Source: JBFWRI01 sp050248995 | Lineage (GTDB): Bacteria > Pseudomonadota > Alphaproteobacteria > JAIXQD01 | Assembly (NCBI GenBank): GCA_050248995.1 | Contig: JBFWRI010000009.1 | Span: 3,529-67,528, forward strand | DNA: 64,000 bases | Reading direction: 5' to 3' | Translations under genes and position numbers: made by a program | Part shown: piece by piece, positions 1-8,325 of the stretch | How positions within the stretch are numbered: position 1 is the first letter of the stretch | Layout of the letters: each line of letters begins with the position of its first letter | The notes under the pieces: generated by a model | The model's database searches: none | Told to the model about the DNA's origin: nothing | The model's input: only the letters and a program-made list of their open reading frames with translations

Positions 1-108
1 CTGGCCCAGATGACGGGCGGCGACAGCTACATTGAAACGGTCTGGGGCCGTGGCTATGTGCTGCGTGACCCGGCCGAAGCCGGCAAGACCATCAGCGCCG
101 GCGCCTAG
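1..108 (+). CDS. ctrA: CtrA-type response regulator, C-terminal fragment
   Basis: Only the last 35 codons are in the window, read in frame 1 to a TAG at 106-108. They encode a peptide containing YIETVWGRGYVLRDP, the end of the winged-helix DNA-binding domain of OmpR-family regulators. This form of the signature, followed by a short Ala/Gly-rich tail, is typical of CtrA, the essential cell-cycle regulator of Alphaproteobacteria. The receiver domain lies outside the window, so another OmpR-class regulator cannot be fully excluded. The nearby chpT gene, whose product passes phosphate to CtrA in Caulobacter, supports the assignment. The gene converges on cheR with about 40 bases between stops and no clear terminator. 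Confidence 0.8.
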   Translation: MAQMTGGDSYIETVWGRGYVLRDPAEAGKTISAGA

Positions 109-149
109 GCTATTTTCGGCCACTGGCTTTCAAATAGCTGTAGTTCTAT

Positions 150-995
150 TCAGCCGCCGGTAGCATACATCTTTGCTGCGCTGGCATTGTTCAGCACATA
201 AATACCGCGCTGGCCTTCCACCGGCTTGAACTTTTCGGAAATACCTAACACGGTTTCAGCACCGCCCAGATACAGGACACCGTCAGGCGCCAACACGCTG
301 GCGAGAGTCTCCAGAACCTTGGTCTTTGTCGGCGCATCAAAATAAATCAGCACATTGCGGCAGAAGATCACATCAAAAACGCCGATAGGCCCCAGATCCG
401 CCAACAGATTACCTTCACGGAACTCGACCATCTTGCGCATCGATTCCTTGATCTGCCATTTCTCGCCGATTTTATCAAAATGCTTAATCAACAGATTAAT
501 TGGCAGTCCGCGCTGTATTTCGAACTGTGAATAGATACCTTGTCGCGCCTTGTCGATTACTTCTTTCGAGATGTCGGTGCCAAGGATATCAATCTTCCAG
601 CCTGCCATTTGCGGCGCTTCCTCATTAAGTAGCATCGCCAGCGAATAGGCTTCCTGCCCTGTCGAAGACGCCGCTGACCAGATACGCAGGTGCTTCTTGG
701 TCTGACGCGCCTCACGCAGACGTGGCAGGATAAGATTGGTAAACTGGTCGAAAGGCGTTCTGTCACGCATAAACGACGTTTCGTTGGTCGTCATGGCATC
801 AACAACTTCGCCAATCAGGCTTTCGTCCCGCTGGGTCCGCAATGCTGTTGCCAGGTCATCCAGCGTCTTCAGGCTCCACTTGCGTGCAACCGGCATCAGC
901 CGCGATTCAAGCAGATAGGCCTTATCCTTGGTAATCACCAGGCCCGACCGCTGCTTCAGCAGCAACGCAATCATATCAAAGTCTTCTGCCTTCAT
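150..995 (-). CDS. cheR: Chemotaxis protein methyltransferase CheR
   Basis: 281 residues, the usual size for CheR. It transfers methyl groups from S-adenosylmethionine to glutamates on chemoreceptors. The N-terminal helical domain is followed by the methyltransferase core with the SAM-binding motif WSAASSTGQEAYS (about residues 106-118), a GTDIS segment, and the conserved FCRNVLIYFD late in the domain. It is the last gene of cheA-cheW-cheY-cheB-cheR on the minus strand, 9 bases after cheB. No chemoreceptor gene lies in the window, so receptors must be encoded elsewhere. The ATG at 993-995 gives the full family length. Confidence 0.95.
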   Translation of the reverse strand: MKAEDFDMIALLLKQRSGLVITKDKAYLLESRLMPVARKWSLKTLDDLATALRTQRDESLIGEVVDAMTTNETSFMRDRTPFDQFTNLILPRLREARQTKKHLRIWSAASSTGQEAYSLAMLLNEEAPQMAGWKIDILGTDISKEVIDKARQGIYSQFEIQRGLPINLLIKHFDKIGEKWQIKESMRKMVEFREGNLLADLGPIGVFDVIFCRNVLIYFDAPTKTKVLETLASVLAPDGVLYLGGAETVLGISEKFKPVEGQRGIYVLNNASAAKMYATGG

Positions 996-1004
996 CCGTC
1001 TTCT

Positions 1005-2090
1005 CTAGTGCACCTGCATAACCTGCTCGCGCAGCCATGGGCCAATGGTATTTAATGACATAATTGCATCGGCAAGGCCAGCTTTAGCCACAGCCGCCGG
1101 CATGCCCCACACAATGCTGGTCGCTTCATCCTGTGCGACAATGGTTCCCCCCGCATCTGCGATGCTTTGTGCACCCTTCATGCCGTCGTTGCCCATACCG
1201 GTCAGGATCGCGACTACCACCCGCTTTCCATAAATCGCGGCAAGGCTGCGCAGCATGGGGTCAACAGCGGGGCGACAAAAATTCTCGGGCGCTTCCTGAT
1301 TAAGTACAACGCGCACGCTGCCCGGCACACCCTCGAAAGTCATGTGATAATCACCCGGCGCCAGAAAAGCCTTTCCGGCTTCAAGTTTATCACCCGATCT
1401 CGCTTCCGTACACGGCACACCGGCTTGGGATGTAATATGCTGCGCGAGAATGGTTGTAAACCGTGGCGGCATATGCTGGGTGATCACAATCGGCACCGGC
1501 ACGTCTTTCAAAGATGCCAGCACGGAAAACAATGCCTGCGGGCCGCCCGTCGACGACCCGATAGCGATGATTTCCGGGCGCGCCGCCGGCACAGGGCGTG
1601 CAGCGGTCGCCTGCTTCGGCTGTGACCCGCCGCGTGACCCGCCGCCGCTCATCAGGCTTCGTGCCAGCGCGCCGTAAACTTTAACCTTGCTTGTCAGCTC
1701 ACGTTTGAAGTCAACCGCCGCATGAAGTTTTTTAGTGTCGGGCTTTGGTATGTAATCCGCCGCCCCTAGTTCAAGCGCCCTGAACGACACTTCCGCATTC
1801 TCCAACGTCAGCGTTGACGAGACAATGATTTTTACATGGGGATTGATTGCCAACAGCTTTGGCAAGGCCTCAAGCCCGTTCATAACGGGCATCTCGATAT
1901 CCAGCACAACGACTTCGGCATCGCTTTTTGCCAGCGAATTCACGGCCATCTGGCCATCGGCGACAGAGGCGACAACCTTTATGTCCGCATCAACTTCCAG
2001 CGCACGCGCAACCAGACCTCGGATGACGGCGCTGTCATCCACCACCATAACGCGGTAAGGGCCGGCACTGGAAGAAACACCCGAAGTCAT
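1005..2090 (-). CDS. cheB: Protein-glutamate methylesterase CheB
   Basis: 361 residues with a receiver domain (about 14-130), a Gly/Ser/Ala-rich linker (about 145-172) and a C-terminal methylesterase domain. The phospho-acceptor is Asp64 in VVLDIEMPVMNG. Catalytic residues visible by motif are Ser180 (IGSSTGG), His206 (ITQHMPP) and Asp302 (GMGNDGMKG). The enzyme removes methyl groups from, or deamidates, chemoreceptors, and is activated when CheA phosphorylates its receiver. It sits between cheY (4 bases away) and cheR (9 bases away), so translation is probably coupled. No residue looks out of place. Confidence 0.95.
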   Translation of the reverse strand: MTSGVSSSAGPYRVMVVDDSAVIRGLVARALEVDADIKVVASVADGQMAVNSLAKSDAEVVVLDIEMPVMNGLEALPKLLAINPHVKIIVSSTLTLENAEVSFRALELGAADYIPKPDTKKLHAAVDFKRELTSKVKVYGALARSLMSGGGSRGGSQPKQATAARPVPAARPEIIAIGSSTGGPQALFSVLASLKDVPVPIVITQHMPPRFTTILAQHITSQAGVPCTEARSGDKLEAGKAFLAPGDYHMTFEGVPGSVRVVLNQEAPENFCRPAVDPMLRSLAAIYGKRVVVAILTGMGNDGMKGAQSIADAGGTIVAQDEATSIVWGMPAAVAKAGLADAIMSLNTIGPWLREQVMQVH

Positions 2091-2093
2091 TCC

Positions 2094-2459
2094 TTATAAC
2101 AATCCTACCTGCATGAACTTTGCCTGAACGATATCACCATCAAACGGCTTCATGATGTATTCGTTGGCACCGCTGGCGATCGCGTCTGTAATATGCGCAA
2201 GGTCGTTTTCTGTTGTACAGAAAATGACAACGGGTTTATCGCCGCCCGGCATGGCCCGCAATTTACGTAGGAATTCCAGCCCGTTCATATTCGGCATATT
2301 CCAGTCCAGCAGAACACCCTCGGGCATTTTGTTGGTGCAAAAAGCCAGGCCCTGGACGCCGTCTTCGGCTTCTTCGCAAGCGAAGCCAAGGTCTTCAAGG
2401 ATTTTGCGGGCGACTTTGCGTACAACGCGGCTGTCATCAACAATAAGACACAGTTTCAT
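2094..2459 (-). CDS. cheY: Single-domain response regulator CheY
   Basis: 121 residues forming one receiver domain. The acidic pair is Asp8-Asp9 (IVDDS), the phosphorylation site is Asp52 (LLDWNMPNMNG), a Thr pair lies at 82-83, and the conserved lysine is Lys104 (IMKPFDG). It would receive phosphate from CheA and act at the flagellar switch or as a phosphate sink. Its start overlaps the end of cheW by 4 bases (ATGA), and cheB follows after 3 bases. Sequence alone does not say whether it controls the motor or another output. Confidence 0.92.
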   Translation of the reverse strand: MKLCLIVDDSRVVRKVARKILEDLGFACEEAEDGVQGLAFCTNKMPEGVLLDWNMPNMNGLEFLRKLRAMPGGDKPVVIFCTTENDLAHITDAIASGANEYIMKPFDGDIVQAKFMQVGLL

Positions 2460-2959
2460 GGGTTCTCCGCTTCTGTTTCTTCAGCCGCTACATCGGTAAA
2501 AGCCAGCAGCCTGTCTATATCCAAAACAATCATTAACGATCCGTCCAGACGATAAATACCTTCCGCAACTTCACGCCAGCAGGCGTCCATGGTGGGCGGT
2601 GGCAGTTCAAAATCCTTGGTCGGCAAAGACAGCACATCCCCCACCTTATCAACAAGCAGGCTATAGGTCTCGTTATTATGCTGCACCACAACGTTCATCG
2701 ACTTCTTGTCGGCGCGGGCAAGATTCAGGCGTGCGCGCACGTCGATTGCGGTAACGATCCGGCCCCGCAAGTTGAGAACCCCGGCAATTTCGGGCGGGGC
2801 AAGCGGCACATGGGTAATGTGTTGCGGCTGCAGCACATCCTGCACCTGCAGCACCGGAATACCAAACGACTGTCCGGCAATAACCATCGACACCAGCTCG
2901 CGAGTTTCGTAATTAGCCAGCGCAACGGCCGTGCCAGTATATACTTTAGGCACCGTCAT
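2456..2959 (-). CDS. cheW: Chemotaxis adaptor CheW
   Basis: 167 residues matching the CheW fold that couples receptors to CheA. Recognisable parts are the early FGIPVLQVQDVL strand, the LNLRGRIVTAIDVR core and VLDIDRLL near the end. It overlaps cheA upstream and cheY downstream by 4 bases each. CheA in this operon carries two CheW-like domains of its own, so three such modules are made from one transcript. Confidence 0.93.
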   Translation of the reverse strand: MTVPKVYTGTAVALANYETRELVSMVIAGQSFGIPVLQVQDVLQPQHITHVPLAPPEIAGVLNLRGRIVTAIDVRARLNLARADKKSMNVVVQHNNETYSLLVDKVGDVLSLPTKDFELPPPTMDACWREVAEGIYRLDGSLMIVLDIDRLLAFTDVAAEETEAENP

Positions 2960-5604
2960 TCGATAGCCCCCGGCATACGTGTATCATGCGCTGGTCCTGG
3001 TATCTGTCGCATGGCCTGCTGCAGGGCCGCCAGCAACGCTTCGCGATCGAACTTTGCCACGTAGTCTGTAAAACCTGATGCGCGGCCCCGCTCAAGGTCC
3101 TTCGGCGTAGCATGAGACGATAAAGCGATCATCGGCACACTTTTCCAAATGTCGCCGGCACGCACGGCTTCGGCAAATTGGAAGCCATTCATCCCCGGCA
3201 TCTCGATGTCACTGACAATCAGGTCAAACTTTTCACCGGCTTCCATCATCTGCAGTGCCAGCTTTGGATCTTCGCAGGTAATAACCGTATAACCCGCTAC
3301 TGCGAGCAGCGGCGACAGCAGATTCCGGAAGAACGGGCTGTCATCCACAAGCAGGATACGCTTTTCAACATCTTCTTCTACGGCGCCAGCATCGTTAAAG
3401 ACGCCGGCCCGCATCTCGAACCAGTCTTTATGCGCCAGGCCAAGGTAGTGAGCGGCGTCGATCACATCGGTCGCCCTTCCGCCGATGATCGCACTGCCCA
3501 TGATGCCAGGTCTGTCGCCAACGACTTCGACATGCAGGCGCTCTTCTACAACATCAAGCACCTGGTCAATAATCAGACCCATGCTGCGATCCCGGTCAGT
3601 AAAGACCAGCATACGCCGGACACCTTTCTTGCCAAACTTATACAATGGATCAAACGGCACCAACGGCATCAGCTGGCCGCGGTATTGAATCATCGGTTTG
3701 TCATTTGGGAATTCAACGTTTGCCAGGTCAAACTCCTCGATGCGCGTCACCAGTGCCAGCGACACGGCGCGCGGCGCCATGCCAGAAGCCTTAAACAACA
3801 AGAATGCCATTTTATCCAGCGAACTCCGCGGCTTGCTTTCAAGTAGTGCCGTAGCATCATCCCTCATGTTCGCGCAATCGCCCGCCAACTCCGAAACACC
3901 GTTCGGATCAATAATCAGGATAACCCGGCCATCCCCCATAATTGTGTTGCCCGAAAACATGCCGCAAAGCCCCAGGATTGGCGCAACCGGCTTCACCACA
4001 ATTTCCTCGGTGTCGAACAGACGGTCAACAATGACGCCGAAGCGGTTATTGCCCACCTGCATAACAATCACGTAAACATTATCGGTTTTCTGCCCGCCCA
4101 GTTTTAACGCGGACTGCAATTGCACCAAGGGCAGCAGGCGGTTTCGTAAACGCAGCACCGGCGCGTTGTTCAGCATTTCAATCCGGTACTCGCCGCCCGG
4201 CACGACGCGCACCAGCTCGGTCACGGCCAGTTGCGGAATGGCAAAAGTCTCGCCTGCGCACTCTATGATCAGCGCATTGATGATCGCCAGCGTCAACGGG
4301 ATCTTGATCGTAAAGGTCGATCCTTTGCCGGCTTCCGAGTAGAGGTCGATACTGCCGCCGATTTTTTCGATGTTGGCACGCACCACATCCATGCCAACCC
4401 CGCGCCCGGAAATCTCGGTCACCTGGCTGGCCGTGCTGAAACCCGGCACAAAAATGAACTTGCAGATCTGTTGGTCGGACATCCCCGCCAATTCGGCTTC
4501 GGTTGTCAGGCCCTTTTCAAGCGCCTTTTGTGCGATACGATCGACATTCAGCCCGCGCCCGTCATCTTTGATCTCAATGATGATATGTCCGCCCTGATGG
4601 TAGGATGACAGAAGAATACGACCTGTTTCCGGCTTGCCAGCCGCCACGCGGTCAGCGGGCATTTCAAGGCCATGGTCGGCGCTGTTGCGGATCATATGCA
4701 GCAGCGGATCGCGGATCAGCTCCAGCATCTGGCGATCCAGCTCTGCTTCCTGTCCTACCATCTCAAGATCGATTTTCTTGCCAAGATCACGCGCCAGATC
4801 ACGGATAATACGCGGCAACTTCTGCCATGCAGTGCCGATCGGCTGCATGCGCGTCTTCATCACACCTTCCTGCAGTTCGGATGTTACAAGGTTCAAGCGC
4901 TGCAAGGTTGAGGTTAATTCAGTACGGCCATGCGTGCGGGCAATCTGCAGCAGCTGGTTGCGCGTCAGCACCAGCTCACTGACCGTATTCATAAGGCCTT
5001 CAAGCACATCAACCTGGATGCGTATTGACTGGTCGGCCACGCTGACGGCACTGCTGCGCGCATCGGGCTCTGCCTTGGCGGGAACCGACGGCGCTGAAAG
5101 CGGCCTCATTGTATCGGCCGGCCCCGGTGTAGCTGCGAAAAGGGCCTCAAGCTCAGCCGAGTCCTGCGCTGGGGTTGCCGGGTCGCCGGGCGCCCGCGGC
5201 ATTTCCACAACCGGCAGCGGTGCATCCCCGCCTGTTGCATGGCGGTTCAGGCGCTCGATCAGAGCGCTGTCGTCGCCTGCAGGCTCGGTGCCCCGCGCCT
5301 CGATTTCACTGACGAGATATTTGATCTGGTCAACCGCGCCCAGAATCAGTGTGATGGCCTCGGGCGTCACAGCCAACTTTCCGTCACGAAATTTCCCCAA
5401 TACGTTTTCGCCCGCATGCGCTACTTTTTCCAGCCGTGGCAGGCCGATAAATCCACATGTGCCCTTGATCGTATGAACAACCCGAAAAATGCTGCCAAGC
5501 AACGCTGCGTCCGTCGGGCGCTGTTCCAGTTCGATTAGCTCCTGGTCGAGTTTTGCCAGACCTTCGCCGGTCTCGGTCAAAAACTCGCGCAGCAAATCAT
5601 CCAT
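2956..5604 (-). CDS. cheA: Hybrid chemotaxis histidine kinase CheA with receiver domain
   Basis: 882 residues, longer than the classical CheA of about 650. The order is: Hpt domain (1-105) with phospho-histidine His44 in VVHTIKGT; Pro/Ala linker (about 125-190); dimerisation helices (195-260); ATPase with N-box HMIRNSADHGLE (303-314), G1 KDDGRGL and G2 GRGVGMDV; first CheW-like domain (about 440-570); second CheW-like domain (about 598-730); and a receiver domain (748-868) with Asp799 in VSDIEMPGMNG. This hybrid layout is known in alphaproteobacterial chemotaxis clusters. The attached receiver could serve as a phosphate sink or relay. The gene leads the operon, about 70 bases downstream of chpT, and overlaps cheW by 4 bases. 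Confidence 0.95.
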   Translation of the reverse strand: MDDLLREFLTETGEGLAKLDQELIELEQRPTDAALLGSIFRVVHTIKGTCGFIGLPRLEKVAHAGENVLGKFRDGKLAVTPEAITLILGAVDQIKYLVSEIEARGTEPAGDDSALIERLNRHATGGDAPLPVVEMPRAPGDPATPAQDSAELEALFAATPGPADTMRPLSAPSVPAKAEPDARSSAVSVADQSIRIQVDVLEGLMNTVSELVLTRNQLLQIARTHGRTELTSTLQRLNLVTSELQEGVMKTRMQPIGTAWQKLPRIIRDLARDLGKKIDLEMVGQEAELDRQMLELIRDPLLHMIRNSADHGLEMPADRVAAGKPETGRILLSSYHQGGHIIIEIKDDGRGLNVDRIAQKALEKGLTTEAELAGMSDQQICKFIFVPGFSTASQVTEISGRGVGMDVVRANIEKIGGSIDLYSEAGKGSTFTIKIPLTLAIINALIIECAGETFAIPQLAVTELVRVVPGGEYRIEMLNNAPVLRLRNRLLPLVQLQSALKLGGQKTDNVYVIVMQVGNNRFGVIVDRLFDTEEIVVKPVAPILGLCGMFSGNTIMGDGRVILIIDPNGVSELAGDCANMRDDATALLESKPRSSLDKMAFLLFKASGMAPRAVSLALVTRIEEFDLANVEFPNDKPMIQYRGQLMPLVPFDPLYKFGKKGVRRMLVFTDRDRSMGLIIDQVLDVVEERLHVEVVGDRPGIMGSAIIGGRATDVIDAAHYLGLAHKDWFEMRAGVFNDAGAVEEDVEKRILLVDDSPFFRNLLSPLLAVAGYTVITCEDPKLALQMMEAGEKFDLIVSDIEMPGMNGFQFAEAVRAGDIWKSVPMIALSSHATPKDLERGRASGFTDYVAKFDREALLAALQQAMRQIPGPAHDTRMPGAIE

Positions 5605-5672
5605 AATCCAGACTCCACTTGTGGTAGCTTCAGGATAGAAGCAACCGCCCCGCGCTTCGGCCGCATAAAGCC

Positions 5673-6314
5673 TTAGGTGCGAACCAGCGTAATCGTTACC
5701 GCGTCTTCCCCGGCCGCTTCGGCTGCAATCCTGAAGCCATAATATTCAGCCAGACGCGCGGTGATATAGGAATGAACGGTTTTACTGGTGATTTCATCAA
5801 TATCTAGTGAATTGGCGATGGCGGCTGTCAGATGGTCCGGCACATGCGCGCCGCGGCCTGTAATGCTGATGGTCACTTTCGGCGAGCCAGCTTCGCCTTC
5901 AACCTGGATGATGCCGCCATAGGCCAGAATTTCTTCGGCAATGATGCAGATGTTCAACAACAGTTTAAGCGCACCGCGATGTTCGGCGTATGCAGAAATC
6001 GGCGTCGTGGCCGGCCAGACTAGTTTTGACTTGCCACCTTCAAGATAATGTTCAGCCACCTGGCGTACATCATTCACCGACAAGCCGGACTCGCTGCCCG
6101 CACGGCCATACGCCAGGCGGAAACAGCGCAGACGGCGTGCAGCCTGCACTGCGCTTTTTGCAATCAGTTGCAGAGCGTCCCCTGTCGTATTACCGCCCAC
6201 TTCCTCAATCAGTTCAACGCCATTGTTGATGGCACCAACAGGGCTCACCAGGTCGTGGCACATACGTGAACTGAGAAGTTCCAGAATTCGGATATCGACT
6301 TGTAGATTTTCCAT
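5673..6314 (-). CDS. chpT: Histidine phosphotransferase ChpT
   Basis: 213 residues. The helix-hairpin around ELLSSRMCHDLVSPVGAINN carries the likely phospho-histidine His20 followed by DLVSP, the signature of ChpT. In Caulobacter ChpT carries phosphate from CckA to CtrA and CpdR. The C-terminal half is a degenerate histidine-kinase ATPase-like fold that is not expected to bind ATP. It lies just upstream of cheA on the same strand, and the regulator at the window start resembles CtrA, so both CtrA-pathway genes flank the chemotaxis operon. The start gives the usual family length; a slightly earlier in-frame start is possible but adds an uncharacteristic basic leader. Confidence 0.88.
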   Translation of the reverse strand: MENLQVDIRILELLSSRMCHDLVSPVGAINNGVELIEEVGGNTTGDALQLIAKSAVQAARRLRCFRLAYGRAGSESGLSVNDVRQVAEHYLEGGKSKLVWPATTPISAYAEHRGALKLLLNICIIAEEILAYGGIIQVEGEAGSPKVTISITGRGAHVPDHLTAAIANSLDIDEITSKTVHSYITARLAEYYGFRIAAEAAGEDAVTITLVRT

Positions 6315-6410
6315 AACGCTTGCCCCTTAAACCTTGTTTGGACCGTGATTTCCGGCCTTCTTTTGAAGCCCGCCCTAGGCTAATTTGCCCCTTATTTGGC
6401 AAATGTTTAG

Positions 6411-6425
6411 TTAACGGGATGCTAA
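6411..6425. promoter_or_regulatory. Imperfect CtrA-box candidate between chpT and nadK
   Basis: TTAA is followed by seven bases and CTAA, one mismatch from the TTAA-N7-TTAA consensus of CtrA. It sits in the 139-base divergent gap, about 100 bases upstream of chpT and 30 bases before nadK. One near-match in an AT-leaning gap can arise by chance, so this is only a candidate. Confidence 0.25.
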
Positions 6426-6453
6426 AACCGCAGAGCTATGTTAAGCATTCCCC

Positions 6454-7233
6454 ATGCCCTTTCAAGATACCAACACCCTCAAGCTAGGCCTTGTTGCAAC
6501 GGAAAGCCCCGAAGCGCGCGATGCTGTGCGTGAATTCTGTGACCGTTACAATCCCGTTTCGAATGATGCCGCCGACGTGATTGTTGCGATTGGCGGTGAC
6601 GGCACGATGCTGCAGGCCCTGCACATAGCCCTGCCACGGCGCCTGCCGGTCTATGGCATGAACCAAGGCTCAATCGGTTTCCTGCTGAACCCGTTCCAGC
6701 TGGATGGCCTGACCGATCGCTTGCTGCGCGCGCAGGCCGTTACCATCAACCCGCTGCTGATGGAAGCGCATACCAAAACTCAGACGGTGACCGCCTATGC
6801 AATCAACGAAGTATCTCTGCTGCGTGAAACACGCCAGGCTGCGAAGCTTGGCATCACAGTGGATCGCCGCGAGCGTTTGCAGGAACTGATTTGCGACGGT
6901 GTGATCGTCGCAACGCCCGTCGGCAGTACAGCCTATAACCTGTCGGCGCATGGCCCCATCGTACCGCTGAACGCCAACGTGCTGGCGCTTACACCAATCA
7001 GTGCATTCCGTCCGCGCCGCTGGCGCGGTGCATTGCTGCCGCTCAATTCAAACATTCAGATCGAGATTAAAGAGCCAGACAAGCGCCCGGTGTCAGCCGT
7101 GGCTGACTTCACCGAGGTCCGCGATGTCACGAAGGTTTCAATCCGCACGGATATTGAGCATCCGCTCACGCTGCTGTTCGACCCGGAACGCCATCTGGCT
7201 GAGCGTATGCTGCAAGAGCAGTTTGAAGAATAA
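6454..7233 (+). CDS. nadK: NAD kinase
   Basis: 259 residues. NAD kinase phosphorylates NAD+ to NADP+. The catalytic motif GGDGT is at residues 47-51 (Asp49), and the second signature DGVIVATPVGSTAYNLSAHGP follows in the core. The length agrees with alphaproteobacterial NadK. It is transcribed alone, divergent from chpT. The ATG at 6454 has no strong ribosome-binding site, only weakly purine-rich bases upstream. It converges on the next minus-strand gene, with stops 4 bases apart. Confidence 0.93.
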   Translation: MPFQDTNTLKLGLVATESPEARDAVREFCDRYNPVSNDAADVIVAIGGDGTMLQALHIALPRRLPVYGMNQGSIGFLLNPFQLDGLTDRLLRAQAVTINPLLMEAHTKTQTVTAYAINEVSLLRETRQAAKLGITVDRRERLQELICDGVIVATPVGSTAYNLSAHGPIVPLNANVLALTPISAFRPRRWRGALLPLNSNIQIEIKEPDKRPVSAVADFTEVRDVTKVSIRTDIEHPLTLLFDPERHLAERMLQEQFEE

Positions 7234-7239
7234 GCAGGC

Positions 7240-7587
7240 TTACGAGCAGAAGCCCAGAGCTTCGAACTTCCGGCGATAAGGCGCGTGATCCTTATGGTGA
7301 TCGCTTGCCAGCGACAGGCCCGCCATGTAGGCATCATGCAGCGTCATATCTTCTGGTTTCGCATCAGGAGCATTCACGCGCTTGATAGCGCGATCTTCGC
7401 TTGTCCCATCCCAAACGCTGCATTGAATCTTAAAGCCGGTTAGGCCCATATAGCCAAGTGTCCCAAGCAAACTCCAACCACCAGTAGGAATTGCGGCGGC
7501 AAGACCAACCAGAACCGATGTTGTCAACGGACGGCGACCGGCGATATACGCACAGTGAAGCGCAAGTTGTCGGGGAGCAGTTTGCAT
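7240..7587 (-). CDS. Hypothetical protein with one hydrophobic segment
   Basis: 115 residues, family not recognised. A hydrophobic stretch at about residues 20-50 (TSVLVGLAAAIPTGG onward) could be one or two membrane helices. The C-terminal half is soluble and rich in Asp, His and Lys (ASDHHKDHAPYR). The ATG at 7587 follows a purine-rich GAGAGATATTGAG. It lies about 70 bases downstream of the M48 peptidase on the same strand and may be co-transcribed with it. Synonymous-looking codon use similar to neighbours argues for a real gene. Confidence 0.6.
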   Translation of the reverse strand: MQTAPRQLALHCAYIAGRRPLTTSVLVGLAAAIPTGGWSLLGTLGYMGLTGFKIQCSVWDGTSEDRAIKRVNAPDAKPEDMTLHDAYMAGLSLASDHHKDHAPYRRKFEALGFCS

Positions 7588-7656
7588 CTCAATATCTCTC
7601 GTTTCTATCTGAGGCCAGTTTATCCCGTAGCGGTGAAAGTAAAAAACGCAGGAATA

Positions 7657-8316
7657 TTAGGCTGCCTTTAGCTGCTGTAGTACCTTTTTGGCCTCACGTT
7701 CGCGCCGCCACACCGACGGGTGCGTACGCGATCCCATAAAGTGAAAACGACGGTGTTTCTTGATGGCACGGATAATACCGTCATGCCCGCAACTCCTGAT
7801 CGAGAACGCATCAGCTGCCAGTTCACGTGGATGATTTTTGGGTCCGCATTCAATCCATGCAATGCGTGGTGTCAACCACCGCGCACCCCACTCGATAGCG
7901 CCCAGCAAGGCCGTGGCGCCCGCCAACGACAGCCACACAGGGTCACTTGGAATGATTGGTGAAATGGCAAACGCTACCGGGAAAAGCCCGGCCACGAATA
8001 CGCAGCGTGCAACAATGCGACGCTGCCGGTTATAACTTCCGTGATCGCCTTCTTTAACATGGCAAAGTTCATGCGCCAGCAAGCCCTCAACCTCTTCATC
8101 ATTTAGCTTTAGCCGACCCACCTTTTGCAGGTTCAAACTTACCTTCCATGGACATCTATCATCCTCGGGTGGTGTTGCATGGGCAATCGACCAGTGCTCG
8201 AACCTGTCGCGCGGCTCAGGGTATAACTCGAGCGCAGCCTGAACTCCTTCGCGCGCCTTTATGGCGCGAAAGATTTCTCTTATCCGTTTGCGTGAAATTG
8301 TCGCTGTAGTGGTCAT
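7657..8316 (-). CDS. M48-family zinc metalloprotease with membrane segments
   Basis: 219 residues. The zinc motif is HELCH (His82-Glu83-His86), and the third-ligand motif is RELAADAF with Glu165 placed four residues before Asp169, as in M48 peptidases such as HtpX. Hydrophobic segments at about 104-123 and 128-147 lie between them, as in membrane-embedded M48 proteins. A THPS motif near the C-terminus also fits the family. The gene starts 9 bases after the stop of the upstream paralogue at 8326-8901, which has lost these ligands. The substrate is unknown; family members often degrade damaged membrane proteins. Confidence 0.82.
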   Translation of the reverse strand: MTTTATISRKRIREIFRAIKAREGVQAALELYPEPRDRFEHWSIAHATPPEDDRCPWKVSLNLQKVGRLKLNDEEVEGLLAHELCHVKEGDHGSYNRQRRIVARCVFVAGLFPVAFAISPIIPSDPVWLSLAGATALLGAIEWGARWLTPRIAWIECGPKNHPRELAADAFSIRSCGHDGIIRAIKKHRRFHFMGSRTHPSVWRREREAKKVLQQLKAA

Positions 8317-8325
8317 CAGTAACCC

